DNA from: Planctomycetota bacterium
GTDB taxonomy: Bacteria; Planctomycetota; Planctomycetia; Pirellulales; UBA1268
NCBI GenBank assembly: GCA_003669255.1
Contig: QWPO01000134.1
Span: 1 to 5,658 of the forward strand
Length of the DNA: 5,658 nt
Direction of reading: 5' to 3'
The translations under genes were made by a program, and so were the position numbers. The notes beneath the pieces are model-generated. The model saw only the letters and a program-made list of their open reading frames with translations. It ran no database searches and was not told the DNA's origin. Below, one piece after another: positions 1 to 5,658 of this stretch. The first letter of the stretch is position 1; every line of letters starts with the position of its first letter.

Positions 1-31
1 ATCGAGCAAGCCTATTGATCGCTGATTCACG

Positions 32-75
32 ACCGGGCTGGGCATCTCATGGGTGCCTGGCCCGGTTCGTTTTCA
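32..75 (+). terminator. Intrinsic terminator on the plus strand for a convergent transcript
   Basis: As plus-strand RNA, bases 32-47 pair with 51-66 around a 3-base loop. The outer seven pairs are ACCGGGC with GCCCGGT, and the inner part closes with GGCA/TGCC plus G-U wobbles. The stem is followed by TTCGTTTTCAT. Four of the pairs are G-U and would be A-C mismatches in the opposite RNA, and there is no T run on the other side, so the element points to the plus strand. It probably ends a plus-strand gene lying left of the window. Plus-strand frames 1 and 2 stop at 16-18 and 23-25, just ahead of the hairpin, so the tail of that gene may reach into bases 1-25, but there is too little to call it. 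The rest of 1-184 shows no gene. Confidence 0.6.
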
Positions 76-184
76 TAGCGGTCTGCCGGCCGGTCAGTGG
101 CATCACGGCTCCCATTTCCCCGCCAGGCGTCGCGGCTCCCATGGGCAACTTGGCCCCGCCGCTCATCCTCCCCGTCCCAGCCCC

Positions 185-556
<372 letters not shown>

Positions 557-563
557 GCGTAGG

Positions 564-569
564 TCCTTT
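564..569 (-). promoter_or_regulatory. Ribosome binding site of the 123-residue protein gene
   Basis: AAAGGA on the minus strand, 7 nt before the ATG at 556, in the short gap between this gene and the pRiA4b ORF-3 gene. It shows that the gene can be translated independently of its upstream neighbour and supports the chosen start. No convincing promoter is visible in the 63-nt gap. Confidence 0.65.
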
Positions 570-619
570 CGCGGTTGTCGAGAATCTCCCTCAGATGCCC
601 TCGCGGGGCCTGAAGCCCA

Positions 620-1255
620 TTACGCCAGCTCCCTCATCGCGGCGGTGGCATCTCCGGTATCGAAGTACTCCGGGTCGAAATACCCCACCCAGTCCTGGTA
701 GTGGGCGTGCTCCTTGTGGACTGGGTCGGCCAGCACTTCGAGCAGCCGTTCATAGCCACCCGGTCCCCCGCAGTCCTCGGGTGGGCAGGCTCGTTCCCCC
801 TCGACGCAGACCGGGTACTTGATCTTCCTAGGGAATGCCACAACGCCCTCGAACAGGACCTCGTGCTCCCAGTTGTCCCCGAGGTCGTAGTTGTACTTGA
901 AGGCGAACGGCTTCCCGTCCTTTGGGAGGAGTTGGCGCAGGCGGGTCTTCGTCGAGTCTCTGTACTCGGGCATTTCGTCCATGTCGATCATCGAGGGGAT
1001 GCCGTATCGGTTGGGGCCGACTTCGAAGTCGTGAAGGTGGCTGTTGGTCCAGCCGAAGGCCCCCTGGATGTGCCAGTGCAGGTCGCTCAGGAAACACTCC
1101 TTGATCTGGATTCGTCTCCAGACCTTCGGCTTGATGCCAAGCAGGGTGATCTTGAGCTGGTAGATCTGCTTGGCAGGCTTCTTGGCCCTCGCTGAGGGCT
1201 TCTTCTGGGCGGCTTTTTTCTTGGCCATGGGGATCGGGGCGTGGGCCTTGGCCAC
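620..1255 (-). CDS. Plasmid pRiA4b ORF-3 family protein
   Basis: Member of the plasmid pRiA4b ORF-3-like family (Pfam PRiA4_ORF3), whose biochemical role is not established; members are frequent on plasmids and in accessory regions. The family core runs from about residue 30 to 205: IYQLKITLLGIKPKVWRRI at 31-49, the HWHIQGAFGWTNSHLHDFEV block at 60-79, YDLGDNWEHEV at 123-133, a Cys/Gly/Pro-rich segment at 150-167 (C150, C157, C162, then GGPGGY) and FDPEYFD at 193-199. All the hallmark blocks are present and the frame is intact. The first 29 residues are a Lys/Ala/Pro tail with ten basic and no acidic residues, probably disordered and possibly nucleic-acid binding. The longest frame starts at GTG 1255, 6 nt after the mcrC stop; an ATG at 1228 (Met10) is an alternative. 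Neither has a clear Shine-Dalgarno, so translation may depend on coupling to mcrC. Stop is TAA. Position suggests co-expression with mcrBC; a defence role is inference. Confidence 0.9.
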   Translation of the reverse strand: MAKAHAPIPMAKKKAAQKKPSARAKKPAKQIYQLKITLLGIKPKVWRRIQIKECFLSDLHWHIQGAFGWTNSHLHDFEVGPNRYGIPSMIDMDEMPEYRDSTKTRLRQLLPKDGKPFAFKYNYDLGDNWEHEVLFEGVVAFPRKIKYPVCVEGERACPPEDCGGPGGYERLLEVLADPVHKEHAHYQDWVGYFDPEYFDTGDATAAMRELA

Positions 1256-1261
1256 GCGAAG

Positions 1262-2620
1262 TCAGGCGAAGGATCTGGAGTGGTGCTTTGGAGCGGCAGT
1301 AACGGCGTCGTTCCCAAAGGCCAACCGCAATGCGAGCGCCTCTCGCTCCCGACGTGCTGCTGAGGTCCTCGATCCCACCAGTTCTTCGAGGCGGGGCAGG
1401 ACGACGGGCCTCAGCCACACCTGACCGATCTCGCTGCCGTGGAGAGGATCCGTGACGTCGATCCGGGCCTCCCGGGCAAGTGGCTCCATTGTCGGGTACA
1501 GGATGCTGCTCTGTGGCCTTTGCCGAAGGCTGACCGCATACACGACCAACTGGTAGAGCATCTCCCTGGGAAGCGGGTTCACCCAGAGGTCTCGGTACTT
1601 GGCGTCGAGGATCGAGCAGGGTGCTCCCGGCTTGGTGACAACGAAATCTGGCCGTGGGGCAGGAGCCCGCTGCTGCCGTGGGTTGAAGGCCGGGCTGTAC
1701 CGCATCATTCCCTTCAGGGCTTGTTCGTTCCGCACCGTGTACCCAGGGAGGTTCTCCTTCAAGAACCGAGAGACGAGCAACTGAAAGAACGCATTCATGT
1801 CGAACATGAAGCCGGGCAGCTTCGTCCTGATGCCCGAGCCCTCAAGCACGATCCCCTGAGATTCGACCAGGAGGCGAACGATCGATAGGGCTGGCTGGTA
1901 GGCCACCGTCAAGCGATTCACCGTGGGTGCCACACGGTCCATCACCTGTCCGTCGAGCCTGATCCTCGACACCCCATCCTCCATCTGAGAGGCCAGCTTC
2001 AGCGAGTCCCGCCGCAGTTCAACCACGGAGGTCATCGAGGATGCCAGACGCAATCCCGCCATCACGACCTGGTTGAGAAGGGTGTCAACGGTTCGGGAGT
2101 GGTGGACGCACGGGACGGTGGCGGTGACGCCGCCATCCAAAGCGATTCGATCCAGGTCGATGCGACCACGGATGAAGCCCAGCCGCTCGCTCGTTCGGCG
2201 GTACCCACGGATGAGGCCACGAGCGATGAGTTCCCGAACCTCCCCGTTCAACTGACCAATCAGGAGTTCGTCGATTCCCTGGCAGTCAACGAGGTGCCTG
2301 GAATCCTCAGGCAACGGCAGGCGGCGGAACCCATGGGCGTAGCGAACGAGCTTCAGCAATGGCGTCCCCGGAATCTTCGGGAGCACGGTCACATTCAAAT
2401 CGCCAAGTTCGACCCGCCCTACATGGGCGAATGACCTGACCTCCAAGCCGTCTCTCAACTCCCGCAAGCCGAGAACACGGCTCTGCTCTAGGAGCCGGGC
2501 AAGCTCCGCTGCTTTTGGCGAGTGATCCAGGAAGCGACCCGCCAAGCCCTGACAGTCTTTTGGGCTGCGTGTCTCCCATTCGGTGAGCGTGATCGAAGTC
2601 GAGGGCAGGCTCACGATCAC
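1262..2620 (-). CDS. mcrC: McrC-type PD-(D/E)xK nuclease subunit of the McrBC system
   Basis: Nuclease partner of McrB; it docks on the AAA+ ring, stimulates hydrolysis and cleaves DNA in known McrBC systems. It belongs to the McrC / 5-methylcytosine restriction component family. An N-terminal McrC-specific part (residues about 1-260, with the conserved RGRID at 151-155) precedes a C-terminal PD-(D/E)xK nuclease: DMNAFF at 274-279 on the first helix, PDFVV at 324-328 (D325), ILDAKYR at 337-343 (D339, K341) and YQLVVYA at 356-362. The D...DxK triad is intact, corresponding to D244, D257 and K259 reported as catalytic in E. coli McrC. At position 280 the usual glutamate of the MNxLFE block appears to be glutamine. 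At 452 residues it is longer than E. coli McrC (348). The longest frame starts at GTG 2620, overlapping the mcrB stop by 4 nt (GTGA). A GTG two codons later (2614) has better spacing to GAAGGGG and may be the real start. Confidence 0.92.
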   Translation of the reverse strand: MIVSLPSTSITLTEWETRSPKDCQGLAGRFLDHSPKAAELARLLEQSRVLGLRELRDGLEVRSFAHVGRVELGDLNVTVLPKIPGTPLLKLVRYAHGFRRLPLPEDSRHLVDCQGIDELLIGQLNGEVRELIARGLIRGYRRTSERLGFIRGRIDLDRIALDGGVTATVPCVHHSRTVDTLLNQVVMAGLRLASSMTSVVELRRDSLKLASQMEDGVSRIRLDGQVMDRVAPTVNRLTVAYQPALSIVRLLVESQGIVLEGSGIRTKLPGFMFDMNAFFQLLVSRFLKENLPGYTVRNEQALKGMMRYSPAFNPRQQRAPAPRPDFVVTKPGAPCSILDAKYRDLWVNPLPREMLYQLVVYAVSLRQRPQSSILYPTMEPLAREARIDVTDPLHGSEIGQVWLRPVVLPRLEELVGSRTSAARREREALALRLAFGNDAVTAAPKHHSRSFA

Positions 2621-5256
2621 GCCCCTTCGTCATCAGCGTCATCGGAGCCCAACTCCCCCTCTTCAGCAGCGAGTGCCTCGGACGATGCAGAGATTTCCGG
2701 GCAGGTGGCCAGCAGCCCCTGGATTAGGGAATCCTCTTCGCCGTCTTCGAACAACTCGTGCCGAATGCGTGCGGCATCTCCATCGACGATCAATTTCCCC
2801 AAGATCTCCGACAGCGTGCCGTAGTCTTCGTAGCAGTACTCTTCGAGCAAGGGGATGATGTCGTCCCGGATCGCACGCTTCAGAGATGGCAGATCTTTCA
2901 AGGGGGCTCCACCGTGCATCAGGTAGGAGTGTCCGATCTGGAGATTCCTGGAGTTCTGCCCAACGTGCTCTCGAATCCTCTGGTTGAGAGCTTCCAGCCA
3001 TGCTCTGAGGGAAATCCCGGCGATGACGGTGTCTTTCAAGACGCTGCCATCGGGCATGAGTTCCACGAACCCGAATCGCCGCCGGAGAGCCGCGTCGAGA
3101 AGTGAGATCGAGCGGTCCGCCGTGTTCATTGTCCCAAGGACAAACACGTTGCGAGGAACGGAGAACGCCTTCTGGCTGACTGGAAGAATGATCCGCTTAC
3201 CTCGCTTGTCCTTCTCTAGGATCGTGAGGAGTTCACCGAAAATGCGTGGGATGTCCCCACGGTTGATCTCGTCCACGATGAGGTAGAAGTTTCGGTCGGG
3301 TGCTGCCTCCGCATCCGTACAGAGCCTCTTGAACACGCCGTCCCGAAGCACAAACGACATGGTCGGCAAATCCGCCTCGCCCATGCCGGGACGGAAACCC
3401 TCGATGAAATCCTCATAGCCGTAGGCTGGATGGAAGCAGCAGAGGCGAACGAGGCCGGGTTCGTCAGCCGTCCCCTCCACTAGGCTTTTCTCGCCACCGT
3501 CGAGATCCGCAAAGCGCTTGCCGAATGCAGCGATGGAAGCCAGGTCGTCGGCCGTGCGTTCCGCCCAGTGGGTCTTTCCTCCCCCGGGAGGACCATAGAG
3601 GATCACCTGCCCTTTTCGTTCCAGGATGGACTGAATCCTTCCGGGAATGCCGGTCAGCCGATCGGGTCGTTTGGGCGTGGCGGCGGCGGCCACATGCGTT
3701 CTTTCCCCGTGCTGAACGTGCTCCTCGATCGCCAGAAGGTTCGTCAGGTACTTCCGCAATTCCCTGACGGTCGATTGCAGCCCATCCTTGGGGTCGGGCA
3801 TTTGCCACTCGTCATCCGACAGCCACTCGACTGGCCTCTGATGGGGAAACCAGGCGGTCGGGTCGTGCTCGTAGCCTCCGGTGACTCGGCCGACTCCCAG
3901 CACATTCATGCCTTCGGCAGCAACGACTACATCACCATCGTCGATAGCCGCCAGGAATTGCCCGATCTGGGAGACGTTGTGGCCGATCGCACTTGGACTG
4001 TTCGGGTAGTTTGCAGAAACGAGCGACTTCAGTTCCGCAGAGATCTCCTTGGCGTCCTTGCCCACCAACGAAGACAGGTTGCCCAGCTTGTTCCAGCCAA
4101 TGGCGATGACGTTGTTGTCCCGCATCAATGGCCAGAAGCTCTTGCCCGTTTCCCCGGATGTCGTGCCGATACGCCAGTACCGATGCCGCCGACCATGTAG
4201 GGCGTTGAGGGTTGCGGTGAAGTGGTTGATCGAGAGGCCGACCTCCCTTGCCGCAGCCTGAAACCGTCCCGCACAGACGTATCTACCGTCACCGCCGGGC
4301 GGCAATTGAAGGAGTTTCACCAGGTGGAATCGCTGGTAGAGGGGGCTGTGGTAGTCGTCCAGCTTCGTTGGAAAGAGCAGGCTGAAATACTTGTGCCCCC
4401 AAGCCAGGCTGCTCACCTCGGGGGCAAGTTCATCCATCTGGTCCTGTAGCTCGGCATACTCCTCATCGCTGGCCTCGTCGGGGAATGCTTCCAGCAACTC
4501 GACCCCCTTCAGAAGCTGATCCCGATGAATGCGGGCGATGGCGATGGCCTCGTCTTTCGTGATGTCTTTGGGCTGATTGCCCCGCTCGCCAGCCGCTTGC
4601 CAGAGCCCAGTCTCTTTTCGACGGAAAACACGGAACTTGAGGGCACTGCCGCCCGAAATGCTCCCGAAGCTCCTGGTGTCGAACTCCTTGTCGTCTTTGA
4701 ACTCAAGCCAATAGACGAGGCTGTCCCGCCTCCCACTGTCGTGCATCAGGTCAAGCAGGGACTCACCATCGAGCGACTTGAGGACCGCAGGCCCGAATCT
4801 GTCCCGAAACAGACGGTATTGGGCTTCGAGAGCCCCGTCCGTTGAAAGGGTTTTATCGAGAAGGAGACTCTGGTGGCGGTGGATGATCTCGTCCCGTTTG
4901 TCGGCGGTCAGCATGGGCGTCTTCGCCTCACGAGCTACCCGCCTCACCTGGCTCAGGGATTGGCCATCGGCACGCCTCCAGGAAAGCCACCCGTTGGCCG
5001 TCCTGCCCAGTACGGCAGCGGCAGCACCGCTTGGCGTTCGGAAGAGGTGGTCCCGGACAAAGCGAAGTTGTCCATCAATTTCTTCCAGGACGCCTTCCGT
5101 CAGGAGTCGCTGGTGAACCGCCGTCACGCTTCTGGCCGACGGAGCGGTTTCCCGCCTCGCTCTCGACCCGGCTCTGACAACAAAGCCAGCTTCGGTGTAG
5201 ATCCCCCGCCCCTCGGCGTCCGGGCCTTTCAGTTCGTACTCGTCTTCGGCCGCCAT
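2617..5256 (-). CDS. mcrB: McrB-type AAA+ motor subunit with N-terminal DUF4357-like and EVE/PUA-like modules
   Basis: Motor and recognition subunit of a McrBC-like modification-dependent restriction system, acting in the cytoplasm with McrC (next gene). The AAA+ motor spans about residues 535-790: Walker A GPPGGGKT at 555-562, the McrB-type HPAYGYEDFIEG block at 609-620, Walker B with DEINRGD at 662-668, the McrB signature MNTADRS at 710-716 (its NTAD is the element linked to GTP use in E. coli McrB), an RRRF arginine motif at 725-728 and IGHSY at 774-778. The N-terminal half is long. Residues about 51-105 resemble DUF4357 (SPSGAAAAVLGRTANGW). Residues about 140-350 match a conserved region I associate with large McrB homologues. 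Residues about 358-487 look like an EVE/PUA-type fold (YWRIGTTSGETGK, IAIGWNKLGNL), a fold known to bind modified bases. The tail from 851 has ten acidic and no basic residues. At 879 residues it is nearly twice E. coli McrB (459). GTP rather than ATP use cannot be decided here. The ATG start at 5256 has a strong GGAGGT 5 nt upstream. Confidence 0.93.
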   Translation of the reverse strand: MAAEDEYELKGPDAEGRGIYTEAGFVVRAGSRARRETAPSARSVTAVHQRLLTEGVLEEIDGQLRFVRDHLFRTPSGAAAAVLGRTANGWLSWRRADGQSLSQVRRVAREAKTPMLTADKRDEIIHRHQSLLLDKTLSTDGALEAQYRLFRDRFGPAVLKSLDGESLLDLMHDSGRRDSLVYWLEFKDDKEFDTRSFGSISGGSALKFRVFRRKETGLWQAAGERGNQPKDITKDEAIAIARIHRDQLLKGVELLEAFPDEASDEEYAELQDQMDELAPEVSSLAWGHKYFSLLFPTKLDDYHSPLYQRFHLVKLLQLPPGGDGRYVCAGRFQAAAREVGLSINHFTATLNALHGRRHRYWRIGTTSGETGKSFWPLMRDNNVIAIGWNKLGNLSSLVGKDAKEISAELKSLVSANYPNSPSAIGHNVSQIGQFLAAIDDGDVVVAAEGMNVLGVGRVTGGYEHDPTAWFPHQRPVEWLSDDEWQMPDPKDGLQSTVRELRKYLTNLLAIEEHVQHGERTHVAAAATPKRPDRLTGIPGRIQSILERKGQVILYGPPGGGKTHWAERTADDLASIAAFGKRFADLDGGEKSLVEGTADEPGLVRLCCFHPAYGYEDFIEGFRPGMGEADLPTMSFVLRDGVFKRLCTDAEAAPDRNFYLIVDEINRGDIPRIFGELLTILEKDKRGKRIILPVSQKAFSVPRNVFVLGTMNTADRSISLLDAALRRRFGFVELMPDGSVLKDTVIAGISLRAWLEALNQRIREHVGQNSRNLQIGHSYLMHGGAPLKDLPSLKRAIRDDIIPLLEEYCYEDYGTLSEILGKLIVDGDAARIRHELFEDGEEDSLIQGLLATCPEISASSEALAAEEGELGSDDADDEGA
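2622..2628 (-). promoter_or_regulatory. Ribosome binding site of mcrC, inside the end of mcrB
   Basis: GAAGGGG on the minus strand lies within the last codons of mcrB. It is 1 nt from the GTG at 2620 but 7 nt from the in-frame GTG at 2614 (Val3). Normal spacing therefore favours 2614, giving a 450-residue McrC beginning 2 nt after the mcrB stop. The no-gap arrangement indicates translational coupling either way. Confidence 0.55.
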
Positions 5257-5259
5257 TGC

Positions 5260-5646
5260 CTACCTCCGCTTCTTGACCTCAGTCACTCTCGCCACCAAGT
5301 ACCCCACCTCGTCGCCATCTAACTCAGCCACCTTCGCCACACCGTGGATGTTCCGGATCAGGTCATCCGTCGCTCCGAGGAACGCCTGGCAGGACGCCTC
5401 CCCTTCGCACCGCCCCAGGAGATGGCCATCAGAGGTGCTCACCATCTCCACTAGCATCGGCGTGGTCCAGTTCTCTCGGAGGAGGCACCCCAGCATGGCG
5501 ATGAACTGGCCGCTGATCTCGATGCCACGGAGTTTGGCAGCGCAGCTTTGCCGGATGGCGTCAGGGGATCGGATGGGGGTGTCGTTGGGTGTCATTGGAA
5601 GTCGCATGCTCGGCCTCTTGGCCACCTGGCGGATCACTGGGGTCAT
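5260..5646 (-). CDS. Small hypothetical protein, first gene of the McrBC operon, possibly incomplete at its 5' end
   Basis: I do not recognise this protein. It is 128 residues if begun at the ATG at 5646, but the frame stays open to the window edge (Q-F-I-A before that ATG), so the true start could lie outside. The 5646 ATG has no Shine-Dalgarno sequence. The ATG of Met14 (5607) is preceded by AAGAGG with a 6-nt spacer and gives a 115-residue protein, which I consider at least as likely. The protein is soluble-looking, without signal peptide or membrane segment. It has a helical-looking stretch around residues 30-68, three cysteines at 35, 53 and 80 plus one at 86, and a basic C-terminus (KKRR). 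Its TAG stop is only 3 nt before mcrB and lies inside the mcrB ribosome binding site, which suggests coupled translation. Context makes it a candidate accessory or regulatory protein of the restriction system; that is inference from position only. Confidence 0.72.
   Translation of the reverse strand: MTPVIRQVAKRPSMRLPMTPNDTPIRSPDAIRQSCAAKLRGIEISGQFIAMLGCLLRENWTTPMLVEMVSTSDGHLLGRCEGEASCQAFLGATDDLIRNIHGVAKVAELDGDEVGYLVARVTEVKKRR
5262..5267 (-). promoter_or_regulatory. Ribosome binding site of mcrB
   Basis: GGAGGT on the minus strand, 5 nt before the mcrB ATG at 5256, a near-ideal Shine-Dalgarno. Its last base is part of the TAG stop codon (5262-5260) of the preceding gene, so ribosomes ending the upstream gene finish on the mcrB initiation site. 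It fixes the mcrB start. Confidence 0.85.
5614..5619 (-). promoter_or_regulatory. Candidate ribosome binding site for an internal start of the first gene
   Basis: Read on the minus strand, AAGAGG lies 6 nt before the ATG at 5607 (Met14 of the longest in-window frame). It is the only Shine-Dalgarno-like match near the possible starts of this gene: neither the 5646 ATG nor the 5595 ATG has one. It therefore favours the shorter 115-residue protein, but the match is modest. Confidence 0.4.
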
Positions 5647-5658
5647 TGCAATGAATTG

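Noticed and set aside
86..93. Palindrome CCGGCCGG and nearby GC-rich hairpins as a terminator for the minus-strand operon
   Set aside because: Short stem, no T run after it on the minus strand.
106..142. Ten-base direct repeat CGGCTCCCAT at 106-115 and 133-142
   Set aside because: Only two copies in GC-rich noncoding sequence, without flanking structure or a mobile element; likely chance or a minor duplication.
605..618. Small hairpin GGGC-TTCAG-GCCC after the pRiA4b ORF-3 stop codon
   Set aside because: Four to five base pairs and no T tract; too weak to call a terminator, though it could slightly separate the last gene from the operon.
701..1195. Plus-strand open frame of 164 codons opposite the pRiA4b ORF-3 gene
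   Set aside because: The minus strand encodes a clear family member through this whole stretch; the antisense translation shows no recognisable domain.
828..1418. Minus-strand open frame of 196 codons overlapping mcrC and the pRiA4b ORF-3 gene
   Set aside because: It is an alternative frame of two recognised genes, rich in Arg and Pro, with no plausible independent product.
3573..3594. GC-rich imperfect inverted repeat around CCTCCCCCGGGAGG
   Set aside because: It is the coding sequence of the Walker A motif, whose Gly/Pro codons produce the symmetry; not a regulatory element.
3568..4200. Plus-strand open frame of 210 codons opposite mcrB
   Set aside because: It lies entirely antisense to the EVE-like and Walker A coding region of mcrB and has no family resemblance.

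Overview
The window is GC-rich and densely coded, with five genes all on the minus strand, so the 5' end of the gene set is at the right edge. It is a bacterial defence locus of the McrBC type (modification-dependent restriction) followed by two small conserved genes. Base composition, and the likeness of the 123-residue protein at 185-556 to conserved hypothetical proteins I associate with Planctomycetota, suggest a planctomycete. That assignment is from recollection of the family and is tentative.

Layout in transcription order: (1) 5260-5646, a small unrecognised protein that may extend past the window edge. (2) 2617-5256, an 879-residue McrB-type AAA+ motor with an unusually long N-terminal half: a DUF4357-like module, a conserved McrB-associated region and an EVE/PUA-like module before the motor. 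(3) 1262-2620, a McrC-type PD-(D/E)xK nuclease subunit. (4) 620-1255, a plasmid pRiA4b ORF-3 family protein. (5) 185-556, a conserved small protein of unknown function. Spacings are 3 nt, a 4-nt overlap, 6 nt and 63 nt, so the first four genes look like one translationally linked operon. The fifth has its own good ribosome binding site and may or may not belong to it.

By analogy with E. coli McrBC, the N-terminal modules of McrB would recognise modified DNA, the AAA+ ring would hydrolyse nucleotide and translocate, and McrC would cut. The flanking small genes (1) and (4) are candidate accessory or regulatory parts. Nothing in their sequence proves this.

The left 184 bases carry no supportable gene. 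They hold a strong hairpin followed by a T-rich run that reads as an intrinsic terminator for the plus strand, implying a convergent gene or RNA ending at or just left of the window. No convincing terminator was found for the minus-strand operon. The many plus-strand open frames lie antisense to these genes and are treated as GC-rich shadows.
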